Below, in pieces: positions 16,318-24,665 of a stretch of DNA of 64,000 nucleotides. The notes beneath the pieces were generated by a model. The model searched no databases. It was not told the origin of the DNA and worked only from the letters and a program-made list of their open reading frames with translations. The stretch spans positions 1,054,001-1,118,000 of the forward strand of contig OZ253586.1 of NCBI GenBank assembly GCA_965263155.1. Reading direction: 5' to 3'. Origin of the DNA: JAAXIE01 sp965263155 (lineage in GTDB: Bacteria > Chloroflexota > Dehalococcoidia > Lucifugimonadales > JAAXIE01). Numbering within the stretch: position 1 is the first letter of the stretch; each line of letters starts with the position of its first letter. A program made the translations under genes and the position numbers.

Positions 16318-17345
16318 CCTCGTGCGCTGTCGGTGGTGGCCGGAATGCTCAAAGGTCCGGCAGCCTTGCGACGTGCGATCAGTGCCAAGCCGTCGCCCGA
16401 GAGTACCAGCAGCACCACCAGCATGGGCGGCAGGAAGATGATGGCGTGCATCAAGAAGGCGAATGGCACCGCATCCACCCGCGCTACGTCGAAAAAGCCC
16501 AGCGTGTATATGATGGCGAACTCGAAGGTGCCTGCTGCCCCGGGAGCCGACGGTACTGAGTTCACGAAGAGCGCCGCCGCGGCGAACATCACCGTCAATG
16601 CGAGCAGGTTGACGTCCAGCCCTAACCCTCGGGCAATGAACCAACCGCTCAGCCCCAAGAAAGCCCAATGTATCACGGTGGAGAGAAAGCAGGCAGCAAG
16701 GCGGCCACGTTCGTGTCGCAGTGTGGCCATGGCCTCCGTCCATCTCTCGAAAGCCGGAATCTTGCCCACATAGGGCAGCGTGGGCACCCCACGGATGATG
16801 AAGTAGAAAGCCCCCAAGCTCACGACGCCCAAGATGAGGGAGCCGGTGAGTTGGATGCTGAGTCCGCGAAGCTGTGGTAGCAGGGCCACGCCCGCTCCCA
16901 TCAGCATCGCAGTGGCGACGATGTCCAGCATGTGTTCCGTGGCCAGCGTCGCCAAGGCAGTGGGCGCGGACACCTTGTAGCGCCCGGTGAGCATGGCCAT
17001 CTGCAACGGCTCGCTGAGAACACGCACCGGCAGCATGTTGTTGACGCCGGTGCCGACGTTCTGTGTAATACCCAATTGCAGCAGCGACACCTCGTGCTGC
17101 ACGAACAGCACACGCCACCGCAGTGCGCGGAAGAGCAGGCTCGCTAGGTAGGCAGCTAACCCGAGCAGGGCATGGCCTATGGAAAGCTCGGCAAACGCGC
17201 GGTGAATCTGCCCCCAATCGAGCGCCCGCAGAGCCAGATAGCCCAACGCTATGCTGAAGCAGATGCCCACCACGAAGCGCAGCCACCACGGCGTACGCTT
17301 TACCAGAGACACTCCGGACTGCACAAGTCTGGTCAGTCCTACCAA
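16314..17345 (-). CDS. Flippase-like / lysylphosphatidylglycerol synthase TM-domain protein (UPF0104 family)
   Basis: A 343-aa integral membrane protein with about 8 hydrophobic segments. Signatures of the UPF0104/AglD-YbhN group include LALRALDWGQIHRAF, FRALRWRVLF, GVNNMLPVRVLSEPLQ (here replacing the usual NNxLPxRxGE), and PSAPGAAGTFEFAIIYTLGFF. Family members are proposed to move lipid-linked substrates or make aminoacyl-lipids; only the membrane domain is present here. It lies downstream of the cupin gene on the same strand with 30 bases between. Role unknown. Confidence 0.82.
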   Translation of the reverse strand: MVGLTRLVQSGVSLVKRTPWWLRFVVGICFSIALGYLALRALDWGQIHRAFAELSIGHALLGLAAYLASLLFRALRWRVLFVQHEVSLLQLGITQNVGTGVNNMLPVRVLSEPLQMAMLTGRYKVSAPTALATLATEHMLDIVATAMLMGAGVALLPQLRGLSIQLTGSLILGVVSLGAFYFIIRGVPTLPYVGKIPAFERWTEAMATLRHERGRLAACFLSTVIHWAFLGLSGWFIARGLGLDVNLLALTVMFAAAALFVNSVPSAPGAAGTFEFAIIYTLGFFDVARVDAVPFAFLMHAIIFLPPMLVVLLVLSGDGLALIARRKAAGPLSIPATTDSARG

Positions 17346-17375
17346 GGGCTCGCCTCGTCTGGCAAAAGACCGACG

Positions 17376-18437
17376 CTAGAAGCGGCTGGTGATTTCCTGA
17401 TGGCCGCCGTTCTCCGTGTAGGCCTCCTCCATGTAGAGACCGCTGGACTGCATAATCGGTGTGTCTTGGATGGAGAACAGGATGGCGGGCTCGTCGCCCT
17501 CGCTGGCGTGCTCATGCCAACGCCACGACGGCACCACAAAGAAGTCTCCCTGCTTCCAGTCGAACCGCTGGCCATCAATCACCGAGTAGCCTTGGCCCTC
17601 ATGAACATGATAGACAGCGCTGTTGGTCTGGCGGTGCGCCTTGGTGTGTATGCCGGTGCGTATCATCTGTACCAAGCAGGCCATGGTGGGTAGCACTGGG
17701 CCGCCAGTGCTGGGGTTGGTGAACTCCATGGCCACATCGTCGAAGGGGCTGGCCCCAACTTGGGCCAAGTCCAGTAGAGCTTGACGAGTGTCGGCCCACC
17801 GGAAGTGGTACAGGGGGGACCAGTTCTCGTCGTGGGTTTCCCAAGCAGGCTTGAGGCCTCCGGCAGCGTAGCGGTGCCGCGTGTTGCCCACGCCGACCAC
17901 AGGGTGCCGATCTTCAGGGTAGTCCTCGTAGAAGATGGCGTCCAGTGAGCGGACCACAGGCCAGTCGAGGCCATCCATCCATATCATCGGCTCGGCCCCC
18001 TCATGGCCGTGGTCGTGCCAAGTCCACGCAGGTGTGAGGATCAGGTCGCCTCTCTCCATGTAGCACTGATCGCCGTTGACTGCGGTGTAGGCCCCCTCGC
18101 CTTTGATTATCCAGCGTACGGCAGTGGGGCTGTGGCGGTGCGCTGGCGCGACCTCACCGGGGAGGATGAGCTGCACCGCAGCCGACATGGTGGGAGTGGT
18201 GCCCATCTTGCCCTGCAGGCCCGGATTGGCCAAGCGCAGCACACGGCGCTCCACCTCACGGCTGTGGGTCACCAACTCGCCAGCCTTCATCGCCAATGGC
18301 TCCAAGTCGACCCAGCGCCAAAGGTAAGGCTGTGGCTTCCACTCAACGGCCATGCTACGGCGCCAGCCCGGAATCAGGTTAGTCTGCTCTACGGTCTCAT
18401 AGAACTTTTCCGTCTCCTCGGGTGAGTGAGTGCTCAT
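17376..18437 (-). CDS. Bicupin dioxygenase, gentisate 1,2-dioxygenase-like
   Basis: A 353-aa protein with two cupin modules. The first has the iron site PAHRHSPTAVRWIIKGEGAYTAV (HxH) and WTWHDHGHEG, the second IHTKAHRQTNSAVYHVHEGQGYSV and WRWHEHASEGDEP. This is the arrangement of gentisate 1,2-dioxygenase and 1-hydroxy-2-naphthoate dioxygenase, which cleave aromatic rings with Fe(II). ATG 18437 follows AGGAGG by 4 bases and a promoter lies at 18486-18515. No fumarylpyruvate hydrolase or isomerase is adjacent, so the aromatic substrate stays open; three ACMSD-like amidohydrolases elsewhere in the window fit an aromatic-degrading life style. Confidence 0.85.
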   Translation of the reverse strand: MSTHSPEETEKFYETVEQTNLIPGWRRSMAVEWKPQPYLWRWVDLEPLAMKAGELVTHSREVERRVLRLANPGLQGKMGTTPTMSAAVQLILPGEVAPAHRHSPTAVRWIIKGEGAYTAVNGDQCYMERGDLILTPAWTWHDHGHEGAEPMIWMDGLDWPVVRSLDAIFYEDYPEDRHPVVGVGNTRHRYAAGGLKPAWETHDENWSPLYHFRWADTRQALLDLAQVGASPFDDVAMEFTNPSTGGPVLPTMACLVQMIRTGIHTKAHRQTNSAVYHVHEGQGYSVIDGQRFDWKQGDFFVVPSWRWHEHASEGDEPAILFSIQDTPIMQSSGLYMEEAYTENGGHQEITSRF

Positions 18438-18485
18438 CTATCCTCCTGTGCGGACGGCAGTACGTTCAATGTCGAGTTGGGTGGG

Positions 18486-18515
18486 AGTGTAGCATAGGGG
18501 CTTCTGCCGTCACAA
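18486..18515 (-). promoter_or_regulatory. Promoter for the bicupin gene
   Basis: Minus strand TTGTGA (18515-18510), 18-base spacer, TACACT (18491-18486) within GCTACACT. Predicted transcript starts near 18479, about 40 bases before the ATG, with AGGAGG in the leader. Each hexamer has four matches to consensus. Confidence 0.4.
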
Positions 18516-18553
18516 TCGCGGCCGACGGCCCTTACGGGTCAGCTTTGCTGTCG

Positions 18554-21346
18554 TTAGCCTGCTGTCACCGTCACTGCGTACGGCCCCACGCCGCCGACCG
18601 GATTCCACTGTACTACGTAATATACTCCGGAGGTGGGAGCCACCCATTGGATGTACTTTCGGTCTTGTCTGCGCCCAGAGGCCTCGAAGTTCCACTCTTG
18701 GTCAGTCACGCCATCGGGACCGTGCAAGGATATTCGAGGGTCTTGTGGGAAATCGTAGCTTCCTAAGATTTCATAGTGCTGTCCCTCCTCGGCCATGAGC
18801 CGGAAATAGTCGAAGTCTGCCCGGTGGTCCAGGACCCCTACGGCTTCCTGACCTACCTCAATGACTGTAGCGGTTCGGGCGGTGTCACCATGATCATCCT
18901 CGCTCAAGCCTCCCTGATGAACGGCCACTGTATAGGCGCCTGTGTCTGCGTCCGGGCTCTGGAAAACCAAAAAGTGGTCTCCGTTATTGGGCGCCACCCA
19001 TGGTATAAACGCACCGGTCGTCGGTAGGCCTCCTCTAGGACTATATTCATGCACTTGCGTAACGCCGTCGGAGGCAAACAACGTCACCGGCTGGAAAGAA
19101 ATGGTAGAGTGGTTGAGAACGATATTGTAAGTCTCCCCCGCTTTTGTCCGAAACCGGAACCAATCTTGGTCGAAGGCCCGTTCCAAGACGCCATCGACGA
19201 TTTCTCCCAATTGCACTCGAGTAGCCGTCGCGGCATGGTCGCCGTGGTCGTCGCTACCGCCTGCTATCGGGCGCACGCTGAAGGCGTAATCGCCGACGTA
19301 CCCTACTGAGCTGAGCACTGCAAGGTAATACTCGTTCGAATCGGGAGCAGCCCACTTTCGGTCCCACCCGCGCCCTGCACGCCCACCGTGGGCTACGCTC
19401 GCCTTCGTTTTTCCGTCGGATTCGAACAGAGTTACGGAAGATGCCTCGATAGTCTGACCTTCGCCATCAATATGATAGGCTTGTCCTGCCACTGCCCTAA
19501 ACCTGAACCAGTCCTCGTCCGATTCGTTGCCCATCGTTCCGGTAATCCTCTCGCCGACTCCTATGTCGGTAGCTTCGGCCGCTGTGTCCCCATGGTCGTC
19601 TACGTCAAACACCCTCGGAATGATCCGCAGGGAGTAGTCGCTGATGGCCCCATCTAGACTCCCCACGGTAAGGTAGTGCTGACCGGAAGCTTCAGCGTCC
19701 CAGCCTATTCGGGTACCGGTTGTTCCCCCATCCCCAAAGAGGGTTCTCAGAGGCTCCCCCGCGCCCCCGTCCGGCCGATACAAGGAAAGCTTCAAGCCCC
19801 CCACGTTGTCGTTCTCGAGGATTGCGTCGTATTGCGTATCCCCTTCGGCAAGGAAACTAAAATAGTCCGTGTCGAACGGGTGGTCCATAACCCCAAGGAC
19901 GCTGATCTCTGGAGTGATTGGGGTTGCCGACAATCGGTTGTCACCATGATCGTCAGGGACGTTGACGTCCACGTTAGCCAGAGAGCCGCCGTACAGCTGC
20001 CCAAACAGGTCGTGGAATTCCTCTTGCTTTCCGGCGGGAACGTTCCTCTGAAACGCTAGGTATATGTCCTTTGCGGTGGGTGGAAGATTTCCAGAATATA
20101 TGGCGGTCAACGCAGAGGACATGACCTCCTTCCCCAAAGACAGATGTAAACTGGTCAAAAAATGCGCTCCCATACTATAAAAGCAGCCCTCCACGGGGGA
20201 GACCCGGTAGTGCAACCAAGGCTCCCCCAATTCGTGGAGGCTTGCGATTCCCGCTTCCCGGCAAGATTTGATCGTTTCATTCAAGAACCGTTCTTCAATT
20301 GGTGCAGTACCGGTGTGATCAAGAACGTACGCGGACATGAATTGGGGCCTGCCTTCTAGCAACCACGCGGGAAAGAAGTTGAAATAATAGTGGGCCAGTT
20401 CATGGTACAGTGTGGATTCGCTGATCCCTTCAGTCTCGTATCGTGACATTCGAACATGAGAGCCTGCATGCGCCGCTCTCGGCCATGACACGGCCAAGGT
20501 TGAGTAAGGAACTTCGTAGTCTGCCTCCTGCCCCGTGACTACAACTAGTACTATGATGTCGCTGGTGGGAAGTGGGATCCCCATCATCTCGTCCATCAAT
20601 AGCAGAGCGCGACTTATTGTCTCTGTAATGGCCTCCTTCGGCGGGAAGGGAGTTTTCTGAATGGCCCAGATGTTTACCTCTCCTGAGTTCGGTAGAGCAA
20701 CGGTCTCGGACTGCGTGTAGCGCGTCTGCATCATTGCTTCAAAGTCGTTCTGAGAGTTGTCGATGATATCTCGGGCGGTTGCAAGGAAGGCTGCCTCCCC
20801 GTCGTCCAAACCGTCAGCAAACCAACTCTGATTTGTGAGTTGCTCGAAAACATCGTGTTTCTCTTGCAACAACATTGTCACGAAGTTAATTACCTCTCTG
20901 TTGCGGCGCCCAAATCGAGCGGAAAGCATCTCTCCAAGTTTACGCGCCAATAGCGGGTCTGCGGCCGCAATGACGCTCAGTCGCTCAATTGGCTCGGCCT
21001 CGTAAGAGGTCAGCTCACCGGCGTCTGCTATCCAAGGCGACTCTGCGAAGAACTTGGCCAATGCGGGGTCAGCAGTGCCGGTCCGTGCCAACCCGTACAG
21101 GGTTTCTACAGCGGCGAAATTGAAGGCTGAAACGAGCCAAGGGTAGCCAATGAGTATAGACGCAGTGTCAGGGTCGGTGGCCGTGATACTTCTAAGGTGA
21201 GCGAGACCTTCCGTCTCCCTCTGCGTGATGCCGTTTCCGCTTTCATAGGCCGACATCAAGGTAGCTGTCAATACGCACAACAGAGCGACCAGATGAACCG
21301 CTGTTGGCCAATTCTTTGTAAGAAAGCCCCTGACCGTACGTCCCAA
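18554..21346 (-). CDS. Secreted or membrane-anchored HExxH metalloprotease-like protein with four PPC-type repeats
   Basis: 930 aa. One hydrophobic segment near residues 15-32 (AVHLVALLCVLTATLM) acts as signal or anchor. A gluzincin-type zinc site follows: HELAH at 315-319 with a candidate third ligand Glu331 in AWLLEG. The C-terminal half carries four repeats with a DDHGD start at about residues 465, 583, 699 and 817, a regular period of 116-118 residues, each followed by the WF/YFxF...Y...VxLFxxDG pattern of bacterial pre-peptidase C-terminal (PPC) domains. Such domains usually aid secretion or binding. Start TTG 21346 is tentative. Base composition is visibly AT-richer than flanking genes. 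Peptidase activity is inferred from the zinc motif; no close family recognised. Confidence 0.72.
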   Translation of the reverse strand: MGRTVRGFLTKNWPTAVHLVALLCVLTATLMSAYESGNGITQRETEGLAHLRSITATDPDTASILIGYPWLVSAFNFAAVETLYGLARTGTADPALAKFFAESPWIADAGELTSYEAEPIERLSVIAAADPLLARKLGEMLSARFGRRNREVINFVTMLLQEKHDVFEQLTNQSWFADGLDDGEAAFLATARDIIDNSQNDFEAMMQTRYTQSETVALPNSGEVNIWAIQKTPFPPKEAITETISRALLLMDEMMGIPLPTSDIIVLVVVTGQEADYEVPYSTLAVSWPRAAHAGSHVRMSRYETEGISESTLYHELAHYYFNFFPAWLLEGRPQFMSAYVLDHTGTAPIEERFLNETIKSCREAGIASLHELGEPWLHYRVSPVEGCFYSMGAHFLTSLHLSLGKEVMSSALTAIYSGNLPPTAKDIYLAFQRNVPAGKQEEFHDLFGQLYGGSLANVDVNVPDDHGDNRLSATPITPEISVLGVMDHPFDTDYFSFLAEGDTQYDAILENDNVGGLKLSLYRPDGGAGEPLRTLFGDGGTTGTRIGWDAEASGQHYLTVGSLDGAISDYSLRIIPRVFDVDDHGDTAAEATDIGVGERITGTMGNESDEDWFRFRAVAGQAYHIDGEGQTIEASSVTLFESDGKTKASVAHGGRAGRGWDRKWAAPDSNEYYLAVLSSVGYVGDYAFSVRPIAGGSDDHGDHAATATRVQLGEIVDGVLERAFDQDWFRFRTKAGETYNIVLNHSTISFQPVTLFASDGVTQVHEYSPRGGLPTTGAFIPWVAPNNGDHFLVFQSPDADTGAYTVAVHQGGLSEDDHGDTARTATVIEVGQEAVGVLDHRADFDYFRLMAEEGQHYEILGSYDFPQDPRISLHGPDGVTDQEWNFEASGRRQDRKYIQWVAPTSGVYYVVQWNPVGGVGPYAVTVTAG

Positions 21347-21438
21347 CTATTGCCTGCAGCGGGGAATTGCGGTGAAGGGTCCGCCACCCAATAACATTGC
21401 CTTGCTTGTATGCGTCGGAGCGAAGCCGTCAGACGATG

Positions 21439-22629
21439 TTAAAAGTTGTATGGGCTCCAAGGTTGGTGGTAGACCGAGAATATACGGTCAGCCCGCAGCA
21501 GCGAGCCTGAGGTGTGCTCATCCACCAACCCCGCTCGGAAGAGTGTGTTGAAGCTCACACCGCCCAAGTAAGCCGACGCCAGAGCGGCAACCGTAAGCGT
21601 CAGATCGGGGGAAGACTCCGTAACCCGACAAACGGCCCCTTCGGTCGACGCATCCAACTCGAAACGCTGTTGGTTCCAAGGGCAAGTGTCGTCCCGCACT
21701 TCCATCACGAGGCGTCCAGCTTCCATGTAGTTTCGGAGTTCTAGCGCGGCGGCCACGTCGACGAGACGCAGCCACAACCCATCTCGAGTGGAGCGCTGCA
21801 ACCGGCGCGGGTCGGCCAGCATCCACGGCAGAGGGTCGTCCACGGGCCGCCTAACAGCGTCGGTTGTGCGGATGAGGTCAGTGTCGAAACAGAACCGCCA
21901 CAACGCGGAGTTTGCCTCTCGGGTCGTCGCCATCAGCTCGTTTACGGTCAGGGTTCCGCTGCCTGTACGATAGTTGGCATATCCGTCGATTCTGCCGTCT
22001 TCAATGTAGGCAGCGTAGAACAGGCCTCCTTGCCCGCCCTCCCGATGCTCCCGTGCTTGCGAGTCCCTCTCCCATCGGTATGCAGACCTCTGAAACACGC
22101 CAGCCCGGCCCTCGGTGCTCCTCCGGAACACATCGGGAAGCTCTTTGTCGATGTCTGCAGGGTCCACGAAGACGATGTGTCCGGGACTTTCGTAGGGCCG
22201 GGCGTAAGCGTTGTGCTGTCGCTCAATGGTCCATTGCTCGTGGAGAGTCGCGACGCCGTACCCGAATCTGCCATAAATCACGCTCTCGGAGGAGAAGAGG
22301 GCTGACATGGCTTCTCCGCGCTGATGCACATCGTTGAGCTGGTGGTCCATCATCCTGGTCATCACGCCACGACGCCGGTGAGTGGGCTGCACCGCCACGT
22401 TGGCCACGCCCGCAATGATTGCTGTCCCTCCGGGCACGGACATTTCCACCCGGTGGGAGTGAGAGCCGCCCACGATGTCCCCTCCATCGAACACAGCGAT
22501 GGAGCGGTCCAGATCGAAATTGGGACGCAACACCTCCGGGGCTACGGCTAGCCGGTTCCCGTAAGCCCTGGCTTCGACGCGCACCCACTGCTCAAACTCC
22601 TCGTCGGTTACGCTCCTCAACTCCAACAT
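21439..22629 (-). CDS. Eis-like GNAT N-acetyltransferase
   Basis: A 396-aa protein with the Eis architecture: an N-terminal GNAT domain with acetyl-CoA binding loop VAVQPTHRRRGVMTRMM (Q/RxxGxG/A-like) at about 78-94, a second GNAT-like region, and a C-terminal SCP2-like domain (VCRVTESSPDLTLTVAALASAYLGG). SSESVIYGRFGYGVA is a family hallmark. Eis enzymes acetylate aminoglycosides or other amines at several positions. ATG 22629 is followed upstream by a 339-base spacer. It appears to be a single gene unit. Confidence 0.88.
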   Translation of the reverse strand: MLELRSVTDEEFEQWVRVEARAYGNRLAVAPEVLRPNFDLDRSIAVFDGGDIVGGSHSHRVEMSVPGGTAIIAGVANVAVQPTHRRRGVMTRMMDHQLNDVHQRGEAMSALFSSESVIYGRFGYGVATLHEQWTIERQHNAYARPYESPGHIVFVDPADIDKELPDVFRRSTEGRAGVFQRSAYRWERDSQAREHREGGQGGLFYAAYIEDGRIDGYANYRTGSGTLTVNELMATTREANSALWRFCFDTDLIRTTDAVRRPVDDPLPWMLADPRRLQRSTRDGLWLRLVDVAAALELRNYMEAGRLVMEVRDDTCPWNQQRFELDASTEGAVCRVTESSPDLTLTVAALASAYLGGVSFNTLFRAGLVDEHTSGSLLRADRIFSVYHQPWSPYNF

Positions 22630-22968
22630 CGCGTCCTATTCTCCAAGCGGATCGGGTTCCAAGGGGCACAGACGGGGATTATGGGGCATATCGCTAGGTT
22701 CCAGACATGGACACGCCGGGGGGAGGAACTCTTGGAGCCACGAGTCTCGCTGAGGGATGTATTGCTCGGCAGGCGAAGTGTGGGGGTGAAGGGATGATTA
22801 GATAGGGGCCGCTAGACTTGGGAAAGCTTATCGCTCGGCGTTCGTAGTGATGATTGTTCAACCCCAAGTCACCGTACATTGGGCCTGGGCGTGTTGTCAA
22901 TTCTCACGGCGGGCCGAGTCGGCGTCCAAGAACCGATGTCAGTGGCCGCGGCTGGTATCGGCTGTCCG
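22630..22968. other. Intergenic stretch without recognised gene
   Basis: 339 bases between the Eis-like gene and the end of the FtsX/ABC operon. Short open frames on either strand show no recognisable family, ribosome site or codon bias. I see no tRNA, strong hairpin or convincing promoter here. Confidence 0.5.
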
Positions 22969-23682
22969 CTACGGCTGCTCGTCTGATGAGACGAGAGCTC
23001 CGTCCGCCAGTTGTATGACGCGGCTGCTGATTCGTGCGACGTTCAGGTCGTGGGATGCCGCGATTACGGTGACGCCGCGTTGGGACGTGATCTCGCGCAA
23101 TATTTCGGAGATGGTCGATGCTGTGTTGCTGTCCAGTTCGCCGGTAGGCTCGTCGGCGAAGACTACCTGGGGATTGGAAACCAATGCCCGTGCGATGGCC
23201 ACCCGCTGCTGCTCACCGCCCGATAGCTCGTAGGGCCGATGACGGCTGCGGAGGCCCAGCCCCACCAGTTCGAGAGCTTCCAACGCTCGACGTCGTCTCT
23301 CGCGCCAAGACACGCCGCCGATATGCAACGGCAGTTCCACGTTCTCGTAGGCAGATAGCAGTGGCATAAGGCCGAAAGACTGGAATACGAACCCGATCTT
23401 GTGGCGTCGCAATTCCACCAAGGCGGCGTCCGGGATTGCCGACAGGTCTTGCCCGTCGAACAGGACGTGCCCTGCGGTGGGCTGGTCCAGCCCCGCCAAC
23501 AGGTTCAGGAGAGTCGTTTTGCCCGACCCGGAGCGTCCGGTGACCGCTAGGAATTCTCCCTGAAAGACGTTTAGGTCGACTTCCTGAAGGGCAACGACTC
23601 TCTGGTCGCCGGAGCCAAAGGCCCTTGTGATACCTTGGGCTGAGATGAGAGAAGGCTTGCTGCCGTCGAGGTTGGCGGTCAC
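22969..23682 (-). CDS. ABC transporter ATP-binding protein (LolD/MacB type)
   Basis: 237-aa ATPase of the MacB/LolD/FtsE group. Walker A GRSGSGKTT, Q-loop in FVFQSFGLMPLLSAYENVELPL, signature LSGGEQQRVAIARALV, Walker B VVFADEPTGELD, and H-loop ASHDLNVA are intact. GTG 23682 overlaps the stop of the preceding ATPase gene (GTGA). It is the last gene of an operon with two large FtsX permeases and another ATPase, so it probably energises one of those permeases. Confidence 0.93.
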   Translation of the reverse strand: MTANLDGSKPSLISAQGITRAFGSGDQRVVALQEVDLNVFQGEFLAVTGRSGSGKTTLLNLLAGLDQPTAGHVLFDGQDLSAIPDAALVELRRHKIGFVFQSFGLMPLLSAYENVELPLHIGGVSWRERRRRALEALELVGLGLRSRHRPYELSGGEQQRVAIARALVSNPQVVFADEPTGELDSNTASTISEILREITSQRGVTVIAASHDLNVARISSRVIQLADGALVSSDEQP

Positions 23683-24665
23683 TTGTCCTCCGACAGGCTG
23701 TCCTGCTCGCTGCGTGCGGGAGCCGTAGTTGGTGGCTCGAGTGTTACCGTGCGCTCGGCGATGTCCGCCTTGGCCAAGCCCTGCAGTTGTAGCTGGGACA
23801 TGTAGTCTTGGGGCAGTTGCAGCCGTCCCGCTTCGTCCACCACCAAGTATTCCCGCAGTACGTTCTCGCCGTCTTTCTGGAACGTGGGCTCTAGGAAGCT
23901 TTCGGAGCTTATACGGCCGTCACGGATGTGGATGACCCGGTCCACATGCTCGGCCACTCCTGGATAGTGGGTCACCATGACAACCGTTACTCCGAAGAGT
24001 TGGTTGATGCGACGCATAAGGTCGAAGATGCGGTTGGCATTATCCGTATCCAGTTCGCCTGTGGGTTCGTCAGCCAGCAGCAGGGGCGGTGAGTTGGCCA
24101 AAGCGACCCCGATGGCCACCCGTTGCTGCTCCCCACCGGAAAGCTGCTGGGGGTACCTGTCACCCTTCTCGGTCATGTCCAAGGCAGCCAATAGCTCCAA
24201 ACTGCGACGGTGGCGCGAGGCGATGTCGGCGCCAGCCAGGGCGAGGGGCAACTCTATGTTGTCTTGAGCCGTGAGGTAGGGCACCAAGTTTCGGCCCGTC
24301 GCCTGCCACACGAAGCCGACCTCCAGCCGCCGGTAGCGCACCAACTCCCTATCAGGCATGTTCAACAGGTCGCGGTCCCCCACTATCACCTGCCCTGCGG
24401 AGGGCCGGTCCAGCCCCGACAGGACGTTCAACAGGGTGCTCTTGCCGCTGCCGCTGGCACCGACGATGGCCGCTACCTCACCCGTGCGCACGGTAAGGTC
24501 GACGCCCCTCAGGGCCACTACCTCAAGCTCCGCCCGCTTGTATATCTTGAACAGGTCACGGCAGCGGATGTAGGGCTTCCTGTTCTCAGTCTCGCCTCCC
24601 GCACTTTCCTGAGGCCTTGTCGTCAAAAAGCTCCCTTCAAATGCCTGTTCGGGGGAGTCCCTCAC
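23679..24665 (-). CDS. ABC transporter ATP-binding protein (LolD/MacB type), second copy
   Basis: ATPase with Walker A GASGSGKST, LSGGEQQRVAIGVALA, Walker B LLLADEPTGELD and VTHYPGVAEH, plus a C-terminal extension of about 80 residues (ENVLREYLVVDEAGRLQLPQDYMSQL) absent from the neighbouring ATPase. Start GTG 24665 overlaps the upstream permease stop (GTGA) as at the other junction in this operon, giving 328 aa; TTG 24626 with GGGAG upstream is an alternative. The extension may make it specific for one of the two permeases. Confidence 0.88.
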   Translation of the reverse strand: MRDSPEQAFEGSFLTTRPQESAGGETENRKPYIRCRDLFKIYKRAELEVVALRGVDLTVRTGEVAAIVGASGSGKSTLLNVLSGLDRPSAGQVIVGDRDLLNMPDRELVRYRRLEVGFVWQATGRNLVPYLTAQDNIELPLALAGADIASRHRRSLELLAALDMTEKGDRYPQQLSGGEQQRVAIGVALANSPPLLLADEPTGELDTDNANRIFDLMRRINQLFGVTVVMVTHYPGVAEHVDRVIHIRDGRISSESFLEPTFQKDGENVLREYLVVDEAGRLQLPQDYMSQLQLQGLAKADIAERTVTLEPPTTAPARSEQDSLSEDK

